A stretch of 15,804 nt of DNA from an uncultured Prevotella sp. (lineage in GTDB: Bacteria; Bacteroidota; Bacteroidia; Bacteroidales; Bacteroidaceae), in NCBI GenBank assembly GCA_937901345.1, contig CALCHM010000093.1, positions 1 through 15,804 on the forward strand, read 5' to 3'. The notes under the pieces are model-generated. The model worked only from the letters and a program-made list of their open reading frames with translations, had not been told where the DNA came from and searched no databases. Both the position numbers and the translations under genes were made by a program. Below are positions 8,151 through 15,425 of this stretch, piece by piece; within the stretch, counting starts at the first letter, position 1, and every line of letters starts with the position of its first letter.

Positions 8151-8182
8151 AATAAAAATGCCCACCGTAAAGGACGATGGGC
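8151..8182 (-). terminator. Intrinsic terminator of the tracrRNA
   Basis: On the minus strand GCCCATCGT (8182-8174) and ACGGTGGGC (8168-8160) pair over 9 bp around a 5-base loop and are followed by ATTTTTATT (8159-8151). One pair is a U-G wobble in minus-strand RNA but a C-A mismatch in plus-strand RNA. The fold and the T-run therefore both favour the minus strand. Confidence 0.85.
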
Positions 8183-8237
8183 CAACCTAAATGTTTTCAC
8201 AACGGAATAATCCTTATTGTGATTTGCTAAAAATTCA
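8151..8237 (-). ncRNA. tracrRNA of the type II-C system
   Basis: This is a predicted minus-strand RNA of about 87 nt, divergent from cas9. Its 5' part (8237-8217) is an anti-repeat. It begins TGAATTTTTA, ends GCAAATCACAA, and pairs with crRNA repeat bases 2-23 over 21 bp with a single bulged U in the crRNA. A short nexus-like hairpin (GGA-TTAT-TCC, 8213-8204) follows in the context AATAAGG...CCGTTGTG, reminiscent of the AAUAAGG...CC nexus of Neisseria tracrRNA. A 9-bp terminator hairpin with a T-run closes it. A promoter with TATATTTG lies directly upstream, placing the start within a few bases of the anti-repeat. The ends are estimates from sequence. Confidence 0.9.
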
Positions 8238-8240
8238 GTG

Positions 8241-8270
8241 CAAATATACAAAAAAAAATATTTAATGCAA
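8241..8270 (-). promoter_or_regulatory. tracrRNA promoter (TTG-N19-TATATTTG)
   Basis: On the minus strand TTG (8270-8268) and TATATTTG (8248-8241) are separated by exactly 19 bases, the usual -33/-7 arrangement in Bacteroidetes. The start would fall near 8236, at the first base of the anti-repeat. The CRISPR repeats carry the same two elements at the same spacing. Confidence 0.75.
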
Positions 8271-8290
8271 TTATATAAACAAAGTTTTTA

Positions 8291-8298
8291 TAAATTTG
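8291..8298 (+). promoter_or_regulatory. Predicted cas9 promoter -7 element (TAAATTTG)
   Basis: TAAATTTG fits TAnnTTTG and would start transcription near 8305, about 33 bases before the cas9 ATG at 8338. The TTG at 8296-8298, an in-frame alternative start, lies inside this element and would be outside the transcript. That supports the ATG at 8338. A -33 TTG is not evident. Confidence 0.6.
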
Positions 8299-8337
8299 CG
8301 GATAAATAAAAACCAAAACATTAAATTACTATACAAT

Positions 8338-11300
8338 ATGAAAAAGATATTAGGACTCGATTTAGGAACAAATAGTATAGGTTGGGCATTAGTTAATGAA
8401 AGAGAAAACGAAAATGAGAAATCATCTATAATAAAACTCGGTGTTCGCGTGAACCCGCTAACCGTTGACGAACAAAGGAACTTTGAACAAGGAAAATCCA
8501 TTACAACAAATGCAGATAGGACCTTGAAGCATGGCATGCGCCTGAATCTGCACAGATATAAAATGCGTCGCGATGCACTGTTGGAGACGTTAAAAAATAA
8601 TGGATTCATAACAGACGAAACCATACTGTCCGAGAACAATAGAATTGTTTTTGAAACTTATCGTTCAAGAGCGAAAGCTGCTACCGAAGAAGTATCATTA
8701 GAAGAATTTGCAAAGATTCTTCTGATGATAAACAAAAAGCGTGGATATAGGAGTAGCAGAAAAGCAAAGTCTGATGATGAAGGCACAGCCATTGACGGCA
8801 TGGAAATTGCCAAACAACTATACGATAACAACCTCACGCCTGGTCAGTATACGCTTTCGCTACTAAAGCAAGGCAAAAGAATTGTACCTGAATTCTATCG
8901 TTCAGACCTCGTTCTTGAATTCAATAGAATCTGGTATTTCCAAATGCAGTTCTATCCCCAATTCTTAACAGAAGAATTAAAAAAGGAATTGGAGAATAAA
9001 AACAGAACTCAGACATGGGCTATTTGCGCCAAACCTTTTTCTCTTGTTGGGATAAAGCGTACAACAAAAAAAGAAGAACAGAAGTTGGAAAATTATGAAT
9101 GGCGAGTAAAATGCCTTTCTGAGAAAGTTGACTTGGAAGTATTGGCTATTGTCTTGCAGGAAATTAACGGACAAATAAATAATTCAAGCGGTTATCTTGG
9201 CAATATTAGCGACCGAAGCAAAGAACTTTATTTCAATAAAATTACCGTTGGCCAGTATCTAATGGAAAAACTATCTGCCAACCCTCATTTCAGTTTGAAG
9301 AATATCGTCTTTTATCGTCAGGATTATCTTGACGAATTTGAGAAACTTTGGGAAGTACAAAGCCAATATCACAAGGTTTTGACTCCCGAATTAAAGCATC
9401 AGATTCGTGACATTATAATATTCTATCAACGTCCGCTAAAATCTCAAAAGGGACTGATTAGTCTATGCGAGTTTGAGAACAGGACTATAGAGATTGATGT
9501 TGAAGGGAAAAAGAAAATCAAGACCATAGGTTTGCGCGTTTGCCCAAGGTCTTCACCACTCTTCCAAGAGTTTAAGATTTGGCAGGTTTTAAATAACATT
9601 CAAGTCTCAGGCCCCATCATTCCTGACGTACAGAAAGATTTGTTTGGCGAGACCAAGGAATACAAACATGGAAAACGCTTTTTATTTCAGGAAGAAAAGG
9701 ATTTGCTTTTTAAAGAACTGAACTATAAAGAAAAGCTGTCAAAGGCAGAAGTCTTGAAACTGCTATTCAAGAATTATAAGGAACTTGACCTTAATTTCAA
9801 AGAAAACATAGAGGGAAACAAAACAAATGCAGCTCTATTTAATGCTTTCCAGAAAATAATTGACATTACAGGTCATGGAGAATACAATTTCTCAAAGATG
9901 CTGTCAGATGAAATAATAAGCATTGTCGAGCCTGTCTTCAACGGATTAGGTTTCGATACCTCAATCCTGCACTTCGACACTTCACTTGAAGGCAAAGAAT
10001 TTGAAAAGCAATCAGCATACCAGTTGTGGCATCTGCTATATTCATTTGCTGGCGACAATTCTAAATCCGGACAAGACACATTGGTAAATAAAATATGTGA
10101 GCGTTTCGGTTTCGACAAGGAATGCGCAAAGGTTTTGGCTGCTGTCAATCTGCAGTCAGATTATGGCAGTCTAAGTGCAAAGGCCATAAGAAGAATCTTG
10201 CCACACATGAAAGATGGTCTTGAATACAGTGCTGCTTGTGAATATGCAGGATACCGCCACTCAAAACGTTCTCTCACTAAGGAAGAATTGCTAAACAAGG
10301 AACTAAAAGACAAATTAGAACTGCTTCCACGCAACAGCCTCCGCAATCCTGTAGTAGAGAAGATTCTCAACCAGATGATAAATGTGGTTAATACCGTTAT
10401 CCTCACTTACGGTAAACCAGATGAGATACGCATAGAACTTGCCCGAGAGCTGAAAAGGAATGCCAAGGAACGTGAAGAGATGACCAAAGCTATAAATGCA
10501 GCAACTACAGAGCATGAAAATTATCGCAAGATACTACAAGATGAATTTGGAATCGTTAATCCAAGCAGAAACGACATCATCAGATATAAACTATATCTTG
10601 AACTGAAAGACAACGGTTTCAAGACACTTTATTCTAATACATATATTCCTCAGGAAAAACTGTTCAGCAAGGAGTTTGACATTGAGCACATCATTCCTCA
10701 AGCAAAGCTATTTGATGATTCGTTTTCAAACAAAACCATTGAAGCACGCAGTATAAACATTGAAAAAAGCAATGCCACTGCTATGGATTTCGTTGAGGGG
10801 AAATACGACGAGAAGGAAGTAAATAGTTATAAGGTCAGAGTTGAAGAACTTTATAAGAATGGTGTTATCAGCAAGACCAAACACGATAAACTCTTAATGA
10901 GAGAGAAAGATATTCCTACTGGATTTATCGAGCGTGACTTGCGCGACTCTCAGTATATAGCCAAGAAAGCTCGTGAGATTCTGGAAGATATAGTAAGAGT
11001 TGTTGTGCCAACAACAGGTTCTGTTACCGACCGTCTTCGTGACGATTGGCAGTTGGTTGACGTGATGAAAGAACTAAACTGGCAGAAATACGACAAGTTA
11101 GGACTTACAGAAATAAGAGAAGACAGAGACGGCAGAAAGATAAAGCACATAAAAGACTGGACAAAACGCAATGACCATCGCCACCATGCCATGGATGCGC
11201 TCACTATTGCTTTCACTAAGCAAAGCATAATTCAGTATCTCAACAATCTGTCTGCACGCAGCGACAAGTCAAGCAGCATCTATGCGATAGAACAGAAAGA

Positions 11301-12510
11301 ACTCTATCGCGACCAGCATGGCAAACTTAGATTCTATCCGCCGATACCGCTTGACGAATTCCGTGATGTGGCTAAAAAGATGCTCGAACAGATTCTTGTT
11401 TCCATTAAGGCAAAGAACAAGGTTGTAACACGAAACATCAATACCACAAAGAACGGCAACGGAAAAAGAAACAAGAAAGTGCAACTAACCCCACGCGGAC
11501 AGTTGCACAATGAAACCATATATGGAAAGATTCAGCAGTATGTAACAAAAGAAGAGAAGATTAATGCCTCATTCAATGCTGAAAAGATAGCCACTGTTGC
11601 CAATCAGCGCTATCGTTTAGCCCTGCTTGAAAGACTAAACGAGTATGGAGGTGATGCAAAGAAAGCATTCGCGGGCAATAACAGTCTTTCTAAGAAACCT
11701 CTATTCTTGGATGCCATGCATACGCAAGCCGTTCCTGAAAAAGTAAAGACCGTTGCTTTTGAGGATGTTTATACCATACGCAAGGAGATAACCCCTGATT
11801 TGAAGTTAGACAAAGTTATTGATGTAAAAATAAGAAGAGTTCTTGAAGCTCGCCTGAAAGAATACGATAACAATGCAAAGAAAGCATTCTCTAATCTTGA
11901 CGAAAATCCTATATGGCTGAATAAAGAAAAGGGAATCAGCATAAAGCGAGTAACAATCCGTGGCGTCAGCAATGCAGTTGCTCTTCATGACAAGCACGAC
12001 CATAACGGAAAACTGATATTGGATAATAATGGACATAAACAGCCGTCTGACTATGTCAGCACAAGCAATAATCATCATGTTGCAATATATTGCGATGCCG
12101 ACGGTAATTTACAAGAAAACGTTGTGTCATTCTATGAAGCGACCATGCGAGCAAACCAGGGAATGCCTATAATAGACAAGACTTATCGAAAGAATGAAGG
12201 TTGGCAGTTCCTCTTTACTATGAAGCAGAACGAGTATTTTGTATTCCCAAATAGTGAAACTGGATTTAACCCTAAAGAAATAGACTTACTTGACCCTAAG
12301 AATTATCATTTGATAAGCCCTAATTTGTTTAGGGTGCAGAAATTAGCTACCAAAAACTACTTCTTTAGGCATCATTTAGAAACTACGGTTGAGACTCCTA
12401 AAGAATTATCTGGGGTAACCTACAAACCACAACTCGGTATTAATGGAATTGTAAATATTGTCAAAGTACGCATTAACCACATCGGACAAATAGTTTCTGT
12501 AGGAGAATAA
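8338..12510 (+). CDS. cas9: Cas9 endonuclease, type II-C
   Basis: This is the RNA-guided DNA nuclease of the locus, cutting target DNA with HNH and RuvC sites. At 1390 residues it is a large II-C Cas9 of the Bacteroidota kind. RuvC-I is at the N-terminus (GLDLGTNSIGWAL, D8). The arginine-rich bridge helix is at about 58-85, and the REC region spans about 86-690. RuvC-II is IRIELARELKRN (E700). HNH is FDIEHIIPQ (E783, H784) with N807 as the likely third residue. RuvC-III is DHRHHAMDAL (H950, D953). The WED/PAM-interacting part spans about 1060-1390. The usual Asp before the HNH His is Glu here. All catalytic motifs are intact and there is no frameshift. The ATG at 8338 starts directly at the RuvC-I strand; the longer TTG start at 8296 is rejected. 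cas1 begins 14 bp downstream. Confidence 0.98.
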   Translation: MKKILGLDLGTNSIGWALVNERENENEKSSIIKLGVRVNPLTVDEQRNFEQGKSITTNADRTLKHGMRLNLHRYKMRRDALLETLKNNGFITDETILSENNRIVFETYRSRAKAATEEVSLEEFAKILLMINKKRGYRSSRKAKSDDEGTAIDGMEIAKQLYDNNLTPGQYTLSLLKQGKRIVPEFYRSDLVLEFNRIWYFQMQFYPQFLTEELKKELENKNRTQTWAICAKPFSLVGIKRTTKKEEQKLENYEWRVKCLSEKVDLEVLAIVLQEINGQINNSSGYLGNISDRSKELYFNKITVGQYLMEKLSANPHFSLKNIVFYRQDYLDEFEKLWEVQSQYHKVLTPELKHQIRDIIIFYQRPLKSQKGLISLCEFENRTIEIDVEGKKKIKTIGLRVCPRSSPLFQEFKIWQVLNNIQVSGPIIPDVQKDLFGETKEYKHGKRFLFQEEKDLLFKELNYKEKLSKAEVLKLLFKNYKELDLNFKENIEGNKTNAALFNAFQKIIDITGHGEYNFSKMLSDEIISIVEPVFNGLGFDTSILHFDTSLEGKEFEKQSAYQLWHLLYSFAGDNSKSGQDTLVNKICERFGFDKECAKVLAAVNLQSDYGSLSAKAIRRILPHMKDGLEYSAACEYAGYRHSKRSLTKEELLNKELKDKLELLPRNSLRNPVVEKILNQMINVVNTVILTYGKPDEIRIELARELKRNAKEREEMTKAINAATTEHENYRKILQDEFGIVNPSRNDIIRYKLYLELKDNGFKTLYSNTYIPQEKLFSKEFDIEHIIPQAKLFDDSFSNKTIEARSINIEKSNATAMDFVEGKYDEKEVNSYKVRVEELYKNGVISKTKHDKLLMREKDIPTGFIERDLRDSQYIAKKAREILEDIVRVVVPTTGSVTDRLRDDWQLVDVMKELNWQKYDKLGLTEIREDRDGRKIKHIKDWTKRNDHRHHAMDALTIAFTKQSIIQYLNNLSARSDKSSSIYAIEQKELYRDQHGKLRFYPPIPLDEFRDVAKKMLEQILVSIKAKNKVVTRNINTTKNGNGKRNKKVQLTPRGQLHNETIYGKIQQYVTKEEKINASFNAEKIATVANQRYRLALLERLNEYGGDAKKAFAGNNSLSKKPLFLDAMHTQAVPEKVKTVAFEDVYTIRKEITPDLKLDKVIDVKIRRVLEARLKEYDNNAKKAFSNLDENPIWLNKEKGISIKRVTIRGVSNAVALHDKHDHNGKLILDNNGHKQPSDYVSTSNNHHVAIYCDADGNLQENVVSFYEATMRANQGMPIIDKTYRKNEGWQFLFTMKQNEYFVFPNSETGFNPKEIDLLDPKNYHLISPNLFRVQKLATKNYFFRHHLETTVETPKELSGVTYKPQLGINGIVNIVKVRINHIGQIVSVGE

Positions 12511-12524
12511 TATAAATTAAGCCT

Positions 12525-13481
12525 ATGATTAAGAAAACGCTCTACTTTGGCAATCCCGCCTATCTGTCCCTACGCACAGGGCAGATGGTGATTAAACTGC
12601 CGGAAATCGAGAAAGCAGATACGTTATCTCCAGACTTCAAACGTCAGTCTGAGATAACCAAGCCTATAGAGGATATAGGAATGGTTGTTCTCGACAACAA
12701 GCAGATTACCCTGACACAAGGATTGCTTGAAGCGCTGCTTGAAAACAATTGTGCTGTTATCACATGCGACAGCCACAGCATGCCTGTGGGACTAATGCTT
12801 CCACTCTGTGGCAATACCATACAAAATGAGCGCTTTCGTGACCAGTTAGATGCATCTGTGCCTTTGAAAAAACAACTATGGCAGCAAACGATAAAAGCAA
12901 AAATAGAAAATCAGGCTGCTGTACTTGCTGATTGTACTGGCAAAGAAATTGGCTGCATGGAGAAGTGGGCGAATGATGTAAGAAGCGGCGACCCTGACAA
13001 TCTGGAAGGTCGCGCTGCAGCATATTACTGGAAATCACTGTTTGCTAATATCTGCGGATTAGAAGATTTTACACGCAACCGTGACGGCATGCCACCCAAC
13101 AATTTGCTTAACTATGGCTATGCTATTCTGCGTGCTGTTGTTGCACGCGGACTTGTGTCAAGCGGCATGCTTCCCACCCTCGGCATTCATCATCACAACC
13201 GCTACAACGCATATTGTTTGGCAGACGACATTATGGAGCCATACCGCCCATATGTTGACGACATTGTTTTTAGTATTGTTAAAGAATACGGCAGCAACAA
13301 TTTTGAGCTTACAAAAGAGATGAAAGCCCGTCTGCTCTCAATACCTACAACAGAAGTCATTATTGCAGGCAAGCGCAGTCCGCTAATGGTTGCCGTAAGT
13401 CAGACCACAGCTTCACTTTATCGTTGCTTCTCTGGTGAACTTCGTCGCATTATATATCCAGACAGACAACTCTCCACATAG
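12525..13481 (+). CDS. cas1: Cas1 integrase, type II
   Basis: This 318-residue protein is the catalytic subunit of the Cas1-Cas2 spacer integrase, which joins new spacers to the leader end of the array. The N-terminal beta domain (about 1-95) leads into the helical metal-binding domain. The expected metal ligands are visible: E161 in DNLEGRAAAYYW, a His in GIHHH (222 or 223), and E238 in LADDIMEPYRP. The family spans about 290-330 residues, so it is complete. It starts 14 bp after the cas9 stop and ends 11 bp before cas2, consistent with one operon. An AGGAGA lies at 12501-12506 at the end of cas9, rather far from the ATG. There is no csn2 or cas4, which fits II-C. Confidence 0.98.
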   Translation: MIKKTLYFGNPAYLSLRTGQMVIKLPEIEKADTLSPDFKRQSEITKPIEDIGMVVLDNKQITLTQGLLEALLENNCAVITCDSHSMPVGLMLPLCGNTIQNERFRDQLDASVPLKKQLWQQTIKAKIENQAAVLADCTGKEIGCMEKWANDVRSGDPDNLEGRAAAYYWKSLFANICGLEDFTRNRDGMPPNNLLNYGYAILRAVVARGLVSSGMLPTLGIHHHNRYNAYCLADDIMEPYRPYVDDIVFSIVKEYGSNNFELTKEMKARLLSIPTTEVIIAGKRSPLMVAVSQTTASLYRCFSGELRRIIYPDRQLST

Positions 13482-13492
13482 AATTTATATTT

Positions 13493-13825
13493 ATGGACCG
13501 TTTTAGTGAATATCGCATTATGTGGGTACTTGTATTTTTCGATTTGCCAACAGAGACAAAGAAAGACAAGAAAGCATATGCTTTGTTTCGCAAGAATCTA
13601 CAGAAAGACGGATTCACCATGTTCCAGATGTCTATCTATGTGCGTCATTGTGCTAGCATGGAAAATGCTGAGGTTCATATCAAGCGTGTTAAATCTTTTC
13701 TTCCTGAGTTTGGTCATGTTGCTATTATGTGCATCACCGACAAACAATTTGGCAACATAAAGGTGTTTTATGGTACAAAACCAATGGTTCCAAATGCTCC
13801 AGGTCAGCAATTAGAGTTATTTTAA
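13493..13825 (+). CDS. cas2: Cas2, type II
   Basis: This 110-residue protein is the structural partner of Cas1 in the integration complex. It has the Cas2 ferredoxin-like pattern: first strand YRIMWVLVFFDLP with the conserved Asp (D17), then the basic helix KKDKKAYALFRKNLQKDGF, then MFQMSIYVRHC and the final strand GHVAIMCITDKQFGNIKVFYG. The tail ends QQLELF. The ATG at 13493 gives a start directly before the first strand. It is the last gene of the cas operon, and a strong bidirectional terminator follows 79 bp after the stop codon. Confidence 0.97.
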   Translation: MDRFSEYRIMWVLVFFDLPTETKKDKKAYALFRKNLQKDGFTMFQMSIYVRHCASMENAEVHIKRVKSFLPEFGHVAIMCITDKQFGNIKVFYGTKPMVPNAPGQQLELF

Positions 13826-13904
13826 ACTTTATGTTTATTTAACTAACTTCATTTCTGATTTCGTGATATTTCATTCGTTTAACAAGAAATCTTTAAATAA
13901 ATAG

Positions 13905-13943
13905 AAAATAAAAACCTCGCAAATTGTGCGAGGTTTTTATTTT
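13905..13943. terminator. Bidirectional terminator between cas2 and the array
   Basis: A perfect 17-bp inverted repeat (13905-13921 and 13927-13943) surrounds the loop AATTG. Its core is AAAACCTCGCA/TGCGAGGTTTT, giving a GC-rich stem with a T-run on each strand. On the plus strand it ends the cas9-cas1-cas2 transcript. On the minus strand it ends RNA leaving the array. Confidence 0.9.
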
Positions 13944-14013
13944 GCAGTAGTCATTTTTTTATTTTCTAATTTATAGCCTAACAACCTGTTACTCAAATTA
14001 TTACCCATATCGT
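13944..14013. promoter_or_regulatory. Probable CRISPR leader
   Basis: This 70-bp AT-rich stretch lies between the terminator and the first perfect repeat. It is called the leader because repeats next to it are identical, while the repeats at the far end of the array are mutated, so new spacers probably enter here. It carries TTTGCAGTAG at 13941-13950, a 10-base match to the repeat but in the opposite orientation. Confidence 0.55.
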
Positions 14014-15123
14014 GTTGTTTCAGCTACTGCAAATATATGAATTTTTAAGCAAATCACAACGCATTAACCTTTTTCATAATCTTTAATTTGTTGTTTCAGC
14101 TACTGCAAATATATGAATTTTTAAGCAAATCACAACATGCCATCGTTACAAAAATCTTGGTTCCCGTTGTTTCAGCTACTGCAAATATATGAATTTTTAA
14201 GCAAATCACAACACAGCGTTTGAATGGCTTCAACCCTCAAATGTTGTTTCAGCTACTGCAAATATATGAATTTTTAAGCAAATCACAACATACTATACCA
14301 ATGTATAGAGGTGGTAGTAGTTGTTTCAGCTACTGCAAATATATGAATTTTTAAGCAAATCACAACAGTGACAATAGAGTCTACCAGATAGTCCAGTTGT
14401 TTCAGCTACTGCAAATATATGAATTTTTAAGCAAATCACAACAGGAACAAACTCCTCAAACTCCATGCCATGGTTGTTTCAGCTACTGCAAATATATGAA
14501 TTTTTAAGCAAATCACAACCGCCATTGTTATGAGTGGTGCTAACGCTGGGTTGTTTCAGCTACTGCAAATATATGAATTTTTAAGCAAATCACAACAGAG
14601 GACGTAATGAAGTTTGACGACTTGAGTTGTTTCAGCTACTGCAAATATATGAATTTTTAAGCAAATCACAACTCCAACCTTCAAGCATCTTCGCATACTC
14701 GTGTTGTTTCAGCTACTGCAAATATATGAATTTTTAAGCAAATCACAACCAGAAAGTGGTCCTTCCTCTCCTACACAAGTTGTTTCAGCTACTGCAAATA
14801 TATGAATTTTTAAGCAAATCACAACAGTTAACGACAGAAAATATAAAAATGGTTGGTTGTTTCAGCTACTGCAAATATATGAATTTTTAAGCAAATCACA
14901 ACATATACCTGCCAAATCGCAGACCAAATCCTGTTGTTTCAGCTACTGCAAATATATGAATTTTTAAGCAAATCACAACTACCGACAATTTCGCCCAAGT
15001 GGTCAATTCGTTGTTTCAGCTACTGCAAATATATGAATTTTCAAGCAAATCACAACGTGGTGTCGGACAACAAGGAAGCGATGAGCGTTGTTTCAGCTAC
15101 TGCAAAGATATGATTTTTACAAC
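14014..15123 (-). CRISPR. Type II-C CRISPR array, 14 full repeats, 1 shortened repeat, 14 spacers
   Basis: The 47-base repeats start at 14014, 14090, 14166, 14243, 14320, 14396, 14473, 14550, 14626, 14703, 14779, 14856, 14933 and 15010. The first 13 are identical. The one at 15010 has one change (T to C at 15042). A shortened repeat (37 bases) ends the array at 15087-15123. Spacers are 29 or 30 bases and all differ. In the crRNA direction (minus strand) the repeat runs from GTTGTGATTTGC to GCTGAAACAAC. This orientation is set by the tracrRNA anti-repeat and by resemblance to known Bacteroides II-C repeats. Each repeat holds TATATTTG on the minus strand, with TTG 19 bases upstream, so each may act as a promoter for the next spacer. 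Confidence 0.98.
15087..15123 (-). repeat. Degenerate terminal CRISPR repeat
   Basis: This 37-base repeat keeps the last part of the crRNA-sense repeat (TTTGCAGTAGCTGAAACAAC) but has lost about 10 bases of the half that pairs with tracrRNA. Its -7 element survives as TATCTTTG, still a TAnnTTTG match. It lies at the upstream end in the transcription sense and could start the first spacer's transcript (15086-15057). The TTG-to-(-7) distance is shortened to 9 bases, so the promoter may be weaker. Confidence 0.8.
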
Positions 15124-15159
15124 AGAAATACTTCGATTTGCCATTTATATTTGCCTGTA

Positions 15160-15417
15160 TTATTTTATTTTCTCTGCTGCCCTACGTATACGTTCTGACA
15201 AGTCAATCAAGGCTCCTTTCAGCTGTTCTAGCTCTTCTGGAGAAAAATCTATAGGTTTCTTGTTTCCATCAATACCATCAAGTTTATGGTACATCCATGA
15301 ACTAGATTTCCCAAAATACTCTCTCGATAATTCTCCCCAAGATACATGCATAAGAATATCTGATAAACGAGCTTTCACAGAGTCTGGTTTGACATCTTTT
15401 AATTTCATTGTTGCCAT
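15160..15417 (-). CDS. Small DUF5053-like protein
   Basis: This is an 85-residue protein from the ATG at 15417 (ATG at 15408 is an alternative). The core WGELSREYFGKSSSWMYHKL followed by FSPEELEQLKGALIDLSERI resembles DUF5053, a small Bacteroidales family with no known function. The first part looks like a helix-turn-helix (ELSREYFGKSSSWMYHKL), so DNA binding is possible but unproven. The frame stays open upstream to a TTG at 15564, but that stretch has no ATG and the dyad at 15426-15444 sits just before the ATG at 15417, so I prefer the short form. The gene reads toward the CRISPR array, whose terminal repeat starts 36 bp after the stop codon, with no terminator between. It might be a remnant of a mobile element. 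Confidence 0.65.
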   Translation of the reverse strand: MATMKLKDVKPDSVKARLSDILMHVSWGELSREYFGKSSSWMYHKLDGIDGNKKPIDFSPEELEQLKGALIDLSERIRRAAEKIK

Positions 15418-15425
15418 AGTATTTT

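Noticed and set aside
8296..8337. Longer cas9 reading frame from TTG at 8296 (1404 aa)
   Set aside because: The TTG lies inside the predicted -7 element, and the extra 14 residues precede the RuvC-I strand that normally starts Cas9. The ATG at 8338 fits better.
13826..14013. A further cas gene (csn2 or cas4) between cas2 and the array
   Set aside because: The interval is only 188 bp, holds a terminator and AT-rich leader, and has no open frame of suitable length.
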